Shown: piece by piece, positions 11,812-23,583 of the stretch
Position numbering within the stretch: position 1 is the stretch's first letter
Layout of the letters: every line of letters begins with the position of its first letter
Source of the DNA: Parapristionchus giblindavisi
Taxonomy: Eukaryota; Nematoda; Chromadorea; Rhabditida; Diplogasteridae
DNA length: 64,000 nucleotides
Direction of reading: 5' to 3'
Assembly (NCBI GenBank): GCA_943737045.1
Contig: CALSFV010000066.1
Location: 1 to 64,000 of the forward strand
Notes under the pieces: generated by a model
Told to the model about the DNA's origin: nothing
The model's database searches: none
What the model saw: the letters and a program-made list of their open reading frames with translations, nothing else
Program-made: the position numbers and the translations under genes

Positions 11812-13638
11812 TAATTACATTTCATGAGGCTTATTACATTTCATAAGGCTTATGACATTTCATTAGGCTTATTACATTTCATTAGGCTTATTACATTTCA
11901 TAAGGCTTATTACATTTCATAAGGCTTATTACATTTCATTAGGCTTATTACATTTCATAAGTCCTATGACATTTCATTAGGCTTATTACATTTCATTAGG
12001 CTTATTACATTTCATTAGGCTTATTACATTTCATAAGGCTTATTACATTTCATAAGGCTTATTACATTTCATAAGGCTTATTACATTTCATAAGGCTTAT
12101 TACATTTCATAAGGCTTATGACATTTCATAAGGCTTATGACATTTCATAAGGCTTATGACATTTCATAAGGCTTATGACATTTCATAAGGCTTATGACAT
12201 TTCATAAGGCTTATGACATTTCATAAGGCTTATGACATTTCATAAGGCTTATTACATTTCATAAGGCTTATGACATTTCATTAGGCTCATTACATTTCAT
12301 AAGGCTTATTACATTTCATAAGGCTTATTACATTTCATAAGGCTTATTACATTTCATAAGGCTTATTGCATTTCATAAGGCTTATGATATTTCATAAGGC
12401 TTATGATATTTCATAAGGCTTATGACATTTCATAAGGCTTATGACATTTCATAAGGCTTATGACATTTCATAAGGCTTATGACATTTCATAAGGCTTATG
12501 ACATTTCATAAGGCTTATGACATTTCATAAGGCTTATGACATTTCATAAGGCTTATGACATTTCATATGGCTTATGACATTTCATAAGGCTTATGACATT
12601 TCATAAGGCTTATGACATTTCATAAGGCTTATGACATTTCATAAGGCTTATGACATTTCATAAGGCTTATGACATTTAAAAAGGCTTATGACATTTCAAA
12701 AGGCTTATGACATTTCAAAAGGCTTATGACATTTCAAAAGGCTTATGACATTTCAAAAGGCTTATGACATTTCAAAAGGCTTATGACATTTCAAAAGGCT
12801 TATGACATTTCAAAAGGCTTATGACATTTCATAAGGCATATGACATTTGATAAGGCTTATGACATTTCATAAGGCTTATGACATTTGATAAGGCTTATGA
12901 CATTTCATAAGGCTTATGACATTTCATAAGGCTTATGACATTTCATAAGGCTTATTACATTTCATAAGGCTTATGACATTTCATTAGGCTCATTACATTT
13001 CATAAGGCTTATTACATTTCATAAGGCTTATTACATTTCATAAGGCTTATTACATTTCATAAGGCTTATGATATTTCATAAGGCTTATGATATTTCATAA
13101 GGCTTATGACATTTCATAAGGCTTATGACATTTCATAAGGCTTATGACATTTCATAAGGCTTATGACATTTCATAAGGCTTATGACATTTCATAAGGCTT
13201 ATGACATTTCATAAGGCTTATGACATTTCATAAGGCTTATGACATTTCATATGGCTTATGACATTTCATAAGGCTTATGACATTTCATAAGGCTTATGAC
13301 ATTTCATAAGGCTTATGACATTTCATAAGGCTTATGACATTTCATAAGGCTTATGACATTTCAAAAGGCTTATGACATTTCAAAAGGCTTATGACATTTC
13401 AAAAGGCTTATGACATTTCAAAAGGCTTATGACATTTCAAAAGGCTTATGACATTTCAAAAGGCTTATGACATTTCAAAAGGCTTATGACATTTCAAAAG
13501 GCTTATGACATTTCAAAAGGCTTATGACATTTCAAAAGGCTTATGACATTTCATAAGGCATATGACATTTGATAAGGCTTATGACATTTCATAAGGCTTA
13601 TGACATTTCATAAGGCTTTTCATAAGGCTTATTTCATA
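11812..13638. repeat. 19-bp satellite array A1 with higher-order repeat
   Basis: About 96 units. Distinct variants (CATTAGGC, TATGATATTT, CATATGGC, runs of CAAAAGGC, CATTTGATAAGG) recur in the same order, giving two higher-order copies offset by 703 bp (37 x 19) at marker 12281/12984 and by 684 bp (36 x 19) at marker 12564/13248. Confidence 0.9.
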
Positions 13639-15064
13639 AAGGTAAAGCGAGAATTCGTCAAGGAAAAAATGGCAAAAAAAGAATTCAAAAGAATTGTGCT
13701 TTTAACTTTTCCTGATCCTCCTTCGGGATTCGAACTTTATTGCCGACCTACCGCTCGGATTGGCCGTCCGACCTGTTATCCACTAAACCATGGGTCCCTA
13801 TTAACAGACATTTTAAATGATCTAGATATACTTTCCCGGTGCATTTGAGTTAACCCCAAATATATAGTGATTTTGGCTCCCCCTATTTAACTTCGCGGGC
13901 TTGGACACCCTTTATATGCTCGATCACACCCAAATATCTTTATTCTGAATGAAAAAAGAATTATAATCCTCTCGATGAACAGAGGATTGGAATAGCAGCA
14001 TCGCATCTTATTTCTTCAGTATTTTCCATAGAAGCAACGGCGAGGTCGATATATTGATCTGATGACGTCATCGACGATATTCATGAAATATAAATTAGAA
14101 TAATAATAAGAATAAGAGTAGGAGAGATTCAACAATTGAACACCTCATAAAACAGAGTTAGATAATGTCTATTGTACATGACAATGATGGTCTATACGCG
14201 ATATTTACTTACTCGGATACTTGGATGTCCGTTATTCTGATATCGTTGTCATAACTTCAATAGAGTGCGGTCTTCGGCAGTTTGAGACCAATTCATATAA
14301 TACATGATAGGGACGAAAAATTGATTATGAATTGAAGTCGTCATCGATGACGACTTCTGGGGACGAATTCGTTAGACACAACAATTCGAGTTATGCTTTG
14401 GTACTTATAATAAGCGTCCGAAAGCTACATACTTTTATCTAGCAGCGTACGTATACAGGATAAATGCAACAAAAAATTCAATAGCGTAATCAGCAAAAGT
14501 GGTTTGTACCTCTTGATCTAGATACAACATCGTTGGCTGAACACGTCTTCGTTTGAGTTCGGACGAAAGGCTGGTAGAGTGAGAAGAAGACGTGAAGACC
14601 AACGGCAACATGTGAAATGAATTAGAATAGAAGAACAAGGTAAAAGATCAAAGATCACCTTTAAAAGGGAACAAACAGAGAGGCGAAGAGAAGGGGCGAG
14701 GAGAAAAACGACCGAGAAGAGCAAATGAAGGGAATGAGAATGAGACCACGTAGTGAATGATAATCATATGCAAAATGAAAAGAAGGTCTAGACAATAACG
14801 TACAATGAGAAAATCGATTCGAGAAAGATAGTTCAAATATCGATTGAAATGAATCAAACATTTTTAGATCAAATGGTATACAAATAAGGATCGCTCTAGA
14901 GGAAGACCTAAAATTGCTGTTTCCGAAATTTAGATTTGGAATAAATTATTTAGAGAAAGACTTTGAAGACATCTAGACTTCAAAGATCAAAGATCAAACA
15001 AAAAAAAAGATGATAAATCTTCATAGATTCTGGTTTCTTGCCCTTGGATAGGCTAAGTGTATGT
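13639..15064. repeat. core unit 2
   Basis: The tRNA-like segment is at 13717-13798. A perfect 24-bp palindrome is at 14334-14357 (half GAAGTCGTCATC), and a TGACGTCA palindrome lies near 14064. Its 3' end enters array A2. Confidence 0.8.
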
Positions 15065-15488
15065 GCTTATTACATTTCATAAGGCTTATTACATTTCATA
15101 AGGCTTATTACATTTCATAAGGCTTATTACATTTCATAAGGCTTATTACATTTCATAAGGCTTATTACATTTCATAAGGCTTATTACATTTCATAAGGCT
15201 TATTACATTTCATAAGGCTTATTACATTTCATAAGGCTTATTACATTTCATAAGGCTTATGACATTTCATAAGGCTTATTACATTTCATAAGGCTTATTA
15301 CATTTCATAAGGCTTATTACATTTCATAACGCTTATTACATTTCATAAGGCTTATTACATTTCATAAGGCTTATGACATTTCATAACGCTTATGACATTT
15401 CATATGGCTTATTACATTTCATAAGGCTTATGACATTTTATATGGCTTATGACATTTCATAAGGCTTATTACATTTTATAAGGCTTAT
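15065..15488. repeat. 19-bp satellite array A2
   Basis: About 22 units, mostly the TTACATTT form; it ends at a TTAT where the palindromic element is inserted. Confidence 0.9.
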
Positions 15489-16984
15489 CACGCCTGTCAC
15501 GTAAGGATCAAGACAAAATCGTGGGGTGATCGGACAAAATCTAACCCCTATCATATTGAATATTTTTGGATAGTCCTGACAGTGCCGGAGAAGATAGCGT
15601 TTCGATTTTTTGTCTAAGATCAATTTTGACGAATATAGACGCCGTTGGCTGTCGGAATTTGTGGAAAAGTCTTGACTTTCACTCGCCATAGCTCGCTTTG
15701 GAATGGGATTATCAAAAATATCACAAAGACATAAATTGTAGAGAATTTTCAGGAGAATCGAAATAACACAAACAGAAATTACAAAATCGATTTTTCATCA
15801 ACTTCTGTGGCGGAAAGCTGACGTTTGCACCACAAATCGATTGTACAGTAACTTTTTGCTTCAGATGATAGATATTGTGAATACGCATCGATTGATGTAT
15901 AGTTATGGGGGTCAAATCGTGGCCGCGATATGAGTTTTTCCCAAAAAAGGAATCTAGAATCCCGGACTTCGCTCGAGATATCGAAGGATCACTTTGATTT
16001 ACCCACTAGTCTCTCGCTGATCAATGATATTTCTTGGTATTTCTGGGCATTGGACTTGGAAAAAAGCGTAGAAATAACTGAAAATCATAACTACAACCTA
16101 ATTCAAAGAGGGAATTACTATGTAAACAATGGAAATATGAATAAGCAACAATCTATTAATCAAAGATGGAGTCTATTCCGGCCTCGATAGTCTCCCGAAG
16201 AAATCCCTCCATATCCTGCATATCAGTAATTATCTCATTAAATTCGTCTTCAACCTCTTCCTCATCCTCGCCCTCAAAGACGTCATCTTCCATCTCCGAT
16301 TCATCCTCCGACTCGTTTCTCTCCGCTCTCGTGTGTTCTTCGTAGTGGAAGAACACTGGAAGTGGAACAATATATTCAGGAAACAGGGAAACCTGTTGGA
16401 AACACTTGAAAACACGTAAAACTAGCAAAAAATTTGGTAAATCACTGATCAACGAGAGAAGAGTGGGTAGATCAAAGCGACCCTTCCACCTCTCGAACGA
16501 GAAATCGGCCAAGTCCGGGATTTCAGACTCGTTTTTTGGGAAAAACTGACATCGCGGCCACGATTTGACCCCCATAACTATACATCAATCGATGCGTCTT
16601 CTCAATATCTATCATCTGAACCAAAAAGTTACTGTACAATCGATTTGTGGTGGAAACGTCAGCTTTCCGCCACAGAATTTGATGAAAAATCGATATTGTA
16701 ATTTCTGTTTGTGTTATTTCGATTCTCCTGAAAATTCTCTACAATTTATGTCTCTGTGATATTTTCGCTATTCCCATTCCAAAGCGAGCTATGGCGGGTG
16801 AAAGTCACGACTTTTCCACAAATTCCGACAGTCAACGGCGTCTATCTTCGTCAAAATTGATCTTAGACAAAATATCGAAACGCTATCTTCTCCGGCACTG
16901 TCAGGGCTATCCAAAAATGATTTAAACCAAATTTTCATTTTTTCATTGTCCGATAGTTGTATCGATCCTTACGCGACACGCGTG
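15489..16984. mobile_element. 1.5 kb palindromic element inserted in the satellite
   Basis: The ends CACGCCTGTCACGTAAGGAT and, inverted, CACGCGTGTCGCGTAAGGAT are flanked by TTAT at 15485-15488 and 16985-16988, consistent with a 4-bp target duplication within one satellite unit. The arms, about 15489-16060 and 16385-16984, are inverted copies of each other. The asymmetric centre carries an acidic coding exon (separate entry). No transposase is seen. Confidence 0.75.
16156..16392 (-). pseudogene. captured acidic C-terminal exon
   Basis: A minus-strand acceptor TTTCCAACAG precedes an open frame from 16392 to the stop at 16156-16158. It starts VSLFPEYIVPLPVFF, passes through a strongly acidic stretch (ESEDESEMEDDVFEGEDEEE), and ends GIDSIFD. 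The frame also stays open upstream into the right arm, back to an ATG at 16575. It looks like the last exon of a host gene carried inside the palindromic element; the source is not recognised and expression is not supported. Confidence 0.45.
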
Positions 16985-18120
16985 TTATGACATTTCATAA
17001 GGCTTATTATATTTCATAAGGCTTATGACATTTCATAAGGCTTATGACATTTTATAAGGCTTATTACATTTCATAAGGCTTATGACATTTCATAACTCTT
17101 ATTACATTTCATAAGGCTTATGACATTTCATAAGGCTTATTACATTTCATAAGGCTTATGACATTTTATAAGGCTTATGACATTTCATAAGGCTTATGAC
17201 ATTTCATAAGGCTTATTACATTTCATAAGGCTTATTACATTTCATAAGGCTTATTACATTTCATAAGGCTTATGACATTTCATAACGCTTATGACATTTC
17301 ATAAGGCTTATTACATTTCATAAGGCTTATGACATTTTATAAGGCTTATGACATTTCATAAGGCTTATGACATTTCATAAGGCATATTACATTTCATAAG
17401 GCTTATTACATTGCATAAGGCTTATGACATTTCATAACGCTTATGACATTTCGTAAGGCTTATTACATTTCATAAGGCTTATGACATTTCATAAGGCTTA
17501 TTACATTTCATAAGGCTTATGACATTTAATAAGGCTTATGACATTTCATAAGGCTTATTACATTTCATAAGGCTTATGAAATTTCATAAGGCTTATTACA
17601 TTTCATAAGGCTTATGACATTTTATAAGGCTTATGACATTTAATAAGGCTTATGACATTTCATAAGGCTTATTACATTTCATAAGGCTTATTACATTTCA
17701 TAAGGCTTTTTACATTTCATAAGGCTTATTACATTTCATAAGGCTTTTTACATTTCATAAGGCTTATTACATTTCATAAGGCTTATTACATTTCATAAGG
17801 CTTATTACATTTCATAAGGCTTATGACATTTCATAACGCTTATGACATTTCATAAGGCATATTACATTTCATAAGGCTTATGAAATTTCATAAGGCTTAT
17901 TACATTTCATAAGGCTTATGACATTTTATAAGGCTTATGACATTTTATAAGGCTTATTACATTTCATAAGGCTTATTACATTTCATAAGGCTTATTACAT
18001 TTCATAAGGCTTATTACATTTCATAAGGCTTATTACATTTACATTTCATAAGGCTTATTACATTTCATAAGGCTTATTACATTTACATTTCATAAGGCTT
18101 TTCATAAGGCTTATTTCATA
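16985..18120. repeat. 19-bp satellite array A3
   Basis: About 60 units continuing A2 beyond the inserted element, with CATAACGC and GGCATATT variants. Near its right end two junctions join at TTACATTTACATTT. Confidence 0.9.
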
Positions 18121-19545
18121 AAGGTAAAGCGAGAATTCGTCAAGGAAAAAATGGCAAAAAAAGAATTCAAAAGAATTGTGCTTTTAACTTTTCCTGATCC
18201 TCCTTCGGGATTCGAACTTTATTGCCGACCAACCGCTCGGATTGGCCGTCCGACCTGTTATCCACTAGACCATGGGTCCCTATTAACAGACATTTTAAAT
18301 GATCTAGATATACTTTCCCGGTGCATTTGAGTTAACCCCAAATATATAGTGATTTTGGCTCCCCCTATTTAACTTCGCGGGCTTGGACACCCTTTATATG
18401 CTCGATCACACCCAAATATCTTTATTCTGAATGAAAAAAAAGAATCATAATCCTTTCGATGAACAGAGGATTGGAATAGCAGCATCGCATCTTATTTCTT
18501 CAGTATTTTCCATAGAAGCAACGGCGAGGTCGATATATTGATCTGATGACGTCATCGACCATATTCATGAAATATAAATTAGAATAATAATAAGAATAAG
18601 AGTAGGAGAGATTCAACAATTGAACACCTCATAAAACAGAGTTAGATAATGTCTATTGTACATGACAATGATGGTCTATACGCGATACTTACTTACTTGG
18701 ATACTTCGATGTCCGTTATTCTGATATTGTTGTCATAACTTCAATAGAGTGCGGTCTTCGGCAGTTTGAGACCAATTCATATAATACATAATAGGGACGA
18801 AAAATTGATTATGAATTGAAGTAGTCATCGATGACGACTTCTGGGGACGAATTCATTAGACACAACAATTCGAGTTATGCTTTGGTACTTATAATAAGCG
18901 TCCGAAAGCTACACACTTTTATCTAGCAGCGTACGTATACAGGATAAATGCAACAAAAAATTCAATAGCGTAATAAGCAAAAGTGGTTCGTACCTCTTGA
19001 TCTAGATACAACATCATTGGCTGAACACGTCTTCGTTTGAGTTCGGACGAAAGGCTGGTAGAGTGAGAAGAGGACGCGAAGACCAACGGCAACATGTGAA
19101 AGGAATTAGAATAGAAGAACAAGGTACAAGATCAAAGATCACCTTTAAAAGGGAACAAACAGAGAGGCGATGAGAACGGGAGAGGAGAAAAACGACCGAG
19201 AAGAGCAAATGAAATGAATGAGAATGAGACCATGTAGTAGATGATTATCATATGCAAATTGAAAAGAAGGACTAGACAATAACGTACAATGAGAAAATCG
19301 ATTCGAGAAAGATAGTTCAAATATCGATTGAAATGAATCAAGCATTTTTAGATCAAATGGTATACAAATAAGGATCGCACTAGAGGAAGATCTAAAATTG
19401 CTGTTTCCGAATTTTAGATTTGGAATTAATTATTTAGAGAAAGTCTTTGAAGACATCTAGACTTCAAAGATCAAAGATCAAACAAAAAAAGATAAATCTT
19501 CATAGCTTCTGGTTTCTTGCCCTTAGATCGGCTAAGTGCATGTGG
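18121..19545. repeat. core unit 3
   Basis: Full-length core close to units 2 and 4. Its tRNA-like part is annotated separately; one change breaks the left half of the 24-bp palindrome (GAAGTAGTCATC). Confidence 0.8.
18199..18280 (-). pseudogene. tRNA-like pol III promoter remnant, core 3 (typical copy)
   Basis: The 5' end on the minus strand is GGGACCCATGGTCTAGTGG, with a D-arm-like A box, a TCGGA/TCCGA anticodon stem, the loop CGGCCAA, and GTTCGAATCCCG as B box. The T stem reads TAAAG against CCCGA and cannot pair, and no acceptor partner is present, so a functional tRNA is unlikely. Whether the internal promoter still fires cannot be judged from sequence. Confidence 0.6.
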
Positions 19546-20631
19546 TTATTACATTTCATAAGGCTTATTACATTTCATAAGGCTTATTACATTTCATAAG
19601 GCTTATTACATTTCATAAGGCTTATTACATTTCATAAGGCTTATGACATTTCATAAGGCTTATGACATTTCATAAGGCTTATGACATTTCATAAGGCTTA
19701 TTACATTTCATAAGGCTTATTACATTTCATAAGGCGTATGACATTTCATAAAGCTTATGACATTTCATAAGGCTTATTACATTTCATAAGGCGTATGACA
19801 TTTCATAAAGCTTATGACATTTCATAAGGCTTATGACATTTCATAAAGCTTATGACATTTCATAAGGCTTATGACATTTCATAAGGCTTATGACATTTCA
19901 TAAGGCTTATTACATTTCATAAGGCTTAATACATTTCATAAGGCTTATGACATTTCATAAGGCTTATGACATTTCATAAGGCTTATGACATTTCATAAGG
20001 CTTATGACATTTCATAAGGCTTATGACATTTCATAAGGCGTATTCATTTCATAAGGCTTATGACATTTCATAAGGCTTATTACATTTCATAAGGCTTAAT
20101 ACATTTCATAAGGCTTATGACATTTCATAAGGCTTATGACATTTCATAAGGCTTATGACATTTCATAAAGCTTATGACATTTCATAAGGCTTATGACATT
20201 TCATAAGGCTTATGACATTTCATAAGGCTTATGACATTTCATAAGGCTTATGACATTTCATAAGGCTTATTACATTTCATAAGGCTTATGACATTTCATA
20301 AGGCTTATGACATTTCATAAGGCTTATGACATTTCATAAGGCTTATGACATTTCATAAGGCTTATGACATTTCATAAGGCTTATGACATTTCATAAGGCT
20401 TATGACATTTCATAAAGCTTATGACATTTCATAAGGCTTATGACATTTCATAAGGCTTATGACATTTCATAAGGCTTATGACATTTCATAAGTCTTATGA
20501 CATTTCATAAGGCTTATGACATTTCATAAGGCTTATGACATTTCATAAGGCTTATGACATTTCATAAGGCTTATGACATTTCATAAGGCTTATGAAATGT
20601 CATAACGCTTTTCATAAGGCTTATTTCATAA
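19546..20631. repeat. 19-bp satellite array A4
   Basis: About 57 units, mostly TGACATTT, with a repeated CATAAAGC variant that suggests internal amplification. Confidence 0.9.
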
Positions 20632-21607
20632 AGGGAAAGCGAGAATTCGTAAAAGGAAAAAAATGGCAAAAAAGAATTCAAAAGAATTGTGCCTTCAACT
20701 TTTCCTGATCCTCCTTCGGGATTCGAACTTTATTGCCGACCAACCGCTCGGATTGGCCGTCCGACCTGTTATCCACTAGACCATGGGTCCCTATTAACAG
20801 ACATTTCAAATAATCTAGATATACTTTCCCGGTGCATTTGAGTTAACCCCTAATATATAGTGATTTTGGCTCCCCCTATTTAACTTCGCGGGCTTGGACA
20901 CCCTTTATATGCTCGATCACACCCAAATATCTTTATTCTGAATGAAAAAAAGAATCATAATCCTTTCGATGAACAGAGGATTGGAATAGCAGCATCGCAT
21001 CTTATTTCTTCAGTATTGTCCATAGAAGCAACGGCGAGGTCGATATATTGATCTGATGACGTCATCGACCATATTCATGAAATATAAATTAGAATAATAA
21101 TAAGAATAAGAGTAGGAGAGATTCAACAATTGAACACCTCATAAAACAGAGTTAGATAATGTCTATTGTACATGACAATGATGGTCTATACGCGATACTT
21201 ACTTACTTGGCTACTTGGATGTCCGTTATTCTGATATTGTTGTCGTAACTTCAATAGAGTGCGGTCTTCAGCAGTTTGAGACCAATTCATATAATACATG
21301 ATAGGGACGAAAAATTGATTATGAATTGAAGTCGTCATCGATGACGATTTCTGGGGACGAATTCATTAGACACAACAATTCGAGTTATGCTTTGGTACTT
21401 ATAATAAGCGTCCGAAAGCTACACACTTTTATCTAGCAGCGTACGTATACAGGATAAATGCAACAAAAAATTCAATAGCGTAATCAGCAAAAGTGGTTTG
21501 TACCTCTTGATCTAGATACAACATCGTTGGCTGAACACGTCTTCGTTTGAGTTCGGACGAAAGGCTGGTAGAGTGAGAAGAAGACGTGAAGACCAACGGC
21601 AACATGT
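20632..21607. repeat. core unit 4, left part (split by LINE insertion)
   Basis: tRNA-like part at 20710-20791. The core stops at CAACATGT (21601-21607), where other cores continue TGTGAAATGAATTAG. The remainder resumes at 35308, so the 13.7 kb between is an insertion with ATGT at both edges. Confidence 0.85.
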
Positions 21608-21724
21608 TCCATCTCTTCCCTTCTCATTCCCTCTCTTCCCTTCTCATTCCCTCTCTTCCCTTCTCTGGGGAAGGTGACCTTTCTTTTCTCTCTCGATTAT
21701 TGATTAGCGCGTTTATCTCTTGAC
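21608..21724 (+). other. LINE-A 5' untranslated region
   Basis: Three tandem copies of about 20 bp (TTCTCATTCCCTCTCTTCCC) are followed by a short leader before the ORF1 ATG. Such 5' repeats are common in LINEs and may hold the promoter. Confidence 0.6.
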
Positions 21725-22483
21725 ATGGCCCCTCGTGGGACGACTCGTCCATCATCTGGTGGTGCTTCTCCCCCTGCTAGGAGATGTATGATTGACAACA
21801 TGGTTGCGAGCGCACATGCTCTTGCGTTGGGTGAAGTGCCTAAAGGTGTTGAGGCTCCTCTTTGGGAGGAAATCACTTCGCTCCTGAGTAAGCTGGCCAC
21901 TCAGGTTGAGCTTCTCACAAAGGAGAAGGATGATTCTCCTCCCATTGGGGAGTCTGTTGGGGTTGTCCCTCCCCCCTCCTCTCCCTCCTCTCCTCCCACT
22001 TCCTCTGGTCCCACTGAGGACCCTGTCGAGGCCCATCTCAGGGCGAGATCTCTCGTGATCTCTGGTCTGCCCGAGGCCGCCTCCTCACTCTCGCTTGTGG
22101 AGAGACTCGAGGCTGATAGAATGGCCGTAGGCCGAGTTCTCAGTCATCTCGAGGTTGAGGCGGTACCTCAGATGGTGTTCCGCATGGGTCCAAAGTCTGA
22201 TCGGGGTCCCCGACTGCTCAATGTGGTTTTGCCTTCTAAATCTCATCAACTGTCTGCACTCAAACACGCCCATTCCCTCCGCAAAAACGAGGAGTGGAAG
22301 GGCATCTACATTCGCAAGTCGCAGACACGAGAGGAGAGAGAGAAGTGCAAGTCACTTAGAGATTCTCTGAGGGAGATGCGTTCTAAGGATCCTTCTTGTC
22401 CATACGTGATGTACAGAGATCAGCTCTGGCATCGCGATGACATTAAGTCCAAAGTTCGTACTCGACTCCCTCAGGGAAACTAG
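21725..22483 (+). CDS. LINE-A ORF1 protein (nucleic-acid-binding type)
   Basis: An intact 252-codon frame starting MAPRGTTRPSSGG. Residues 1-30 are basic, 55-65 a short helical segment, and 80-105 a Pro/Ser-rich spacer. Residues about 108-230 have a conserved-looking core: SLVISGLPE, VFRMGPKSDRGPRLLNVVLP, GIYIRKSQTREEREK. This layout fits ORF1 proteins of CR1-like non-LTR retrotransposons, which bind element RNA and assist target-primed reverse transcription; the assignment is by pattern. The stop TAG follows directly after GGGAAAC, a possible -1 frameshift site leading into ORF2. Base composition is richer in GC than the satellite around it, as expected for an inserted element. Confidence 0.8.
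   Translation: MAPRGTTRPSSGGASPPARRCMIDNMVASAHALALGEVPKGVEAPLWEEITSLLSKLATQVELLTKEKDDSPPIGESVGVVPPPSSPSSPPTSSGPTEDPVEAHLRARSLVISGLPEAASSLSLVERLEADRMAVGRVLSHLEVEAVPQMVFRMGPKSDRGPRLLNVVLPSKSHQLSALKHAHSLRKNEEWKGIYIRKSQTREEREKCKSLRDSLREMRSKDPSCPYVMYRDQLWHRDDIKSKVRTRLPQGN
22474..22480 (+). promoter_or_regulatory. candidate -1 ribosomal frameshift heptamer GGGAAAC
   Basis: In the ORF1 frame this reads G GGA AAC followed at once by TAG, the X XXY YYZ pattern. A -1 slip continues as CTA GGT TAC with 39 open codons to position 22597, in the endonuclease frame. ORF2 has no ATG before the endonuclease domain, so frameshifting is a natural route to it. No strong downstream hairpin is obvious. Confidence 0.5.
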
Positions 22484-23583
22484 GTTACCGTACACCGCTC
22501 CCCGATCATTCTCCCTACTGTATCTCTAATGTTTCACCAATCGTAGAATATTGTCGAACATGTCCAGATAGTCCATCATTATCTCTTGATTGTTCTTTGA
22601 ACTCATTGATTTCATCCTCCGATTGCTCTGAGACTCTCTCATTCCATTCTCCCATTTCATCTCCGACCTCTCCTTCTTTCCCCCCTCATCCCTCTCGTAT
22701 TTCCACCCACTCTCTCGACCCCCTTCCCTCCTCTCCATTGTCCTGTACTCTCTTCAATGCTCGTTCTCTCTGCAATAAGATCCTCGATCTTCATTCCATT
22801 CTCTCTATCGATCGACCTGATATTGTGTTAATAACTGAATCTTGGTTAACTTCCAGAATCTTTGACTCTGAACTACTTCTTGCATTTCCCTACCGTATCT
22901 TTCGTAATGATCGTGCTCGTCGTGGTGGTGGCGTCTGTATCCTAATCCGTGACCATATCCCCGTTTCACGTATCTCCCCTCCACCACATTATCCAGTGAT
23001 ATTCTTATTATCGATATTCATTCTCCCCTCACCCATGTTCCTACCCGCTTCATTCTTGTCTATCGACCACCCAATACCACTACCGCTCAAAACATCCAAC
23101 TTTTTGACGAAATATCTTCTTTAGTTTCTGTACAACATCAGGTTATGATATTGGGTGATTTCAATTTGCACATAGATTGGTCCTCTCCTGATACTCTTTC
23201 CTCACAAGCTTCTCTTCTCCATGATATAGCCATTGATCTCGATCTTTCCCAAGTAGTCCCTGGACCTTCTCTTAATAATCACTATTTGGACATCATCCTA
23301 TCCCCTCCCAATGTTGTTACTGACTGTTCTCTATCTGCCCCCTTCCGTAATTCCGATCATACCTCAATTTCATTCCTTTTCAACTTTCCTCTTACTCCTC
23401 CCATAGCACTGCATACCTATGATTTTCGCAAAACTGACTTTCCCGCACTGGATAATGCACTGTTTGGGACGGACTGGGCGGAAATTTTCTCTGGTTTTTT
23501 GGATATTTCGGACATGTATGATCGCTTCTGTTCTTATATCAACTCTCTCTTTTCACTTTTTGTCCCTTTGAAGAAGCAAACGC
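22484..23583 (+). pseudogene. LINE-A ORF2 endonuclease region, 5' copy (frameshifted)
   Basis: The APE-type endonuclease motifs are present: NARSLCNK, ITESWL, RARRGGGV, GDFNLH and NSDHTS. Compared with the second copy at 31991-33058 it lacks one C in the run at 22976-22979, which breaks the frame after RISP; reading recovers at 23145. Two further single-base differences are visible (23144 region, V to M; near 23408, V to L). At 23583 it passes without a break into LINE-B coding sequence. Confidence 0.8.

Noticed and set aside
11812..13638. Regular short repeats resembling a CRISPR array
   Set aside because: The 19-bp units are directly adjacent with no sp­acers, there are no cas genes, and the context is a nematode genome; this is satellite DNA.
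18199..18280. Functional tRNA genes (14 copies)
   Set aside because: The T stem and acceptor stem cannot pair and position 33 of the loop is not T; these are tRNA-derived remnants.
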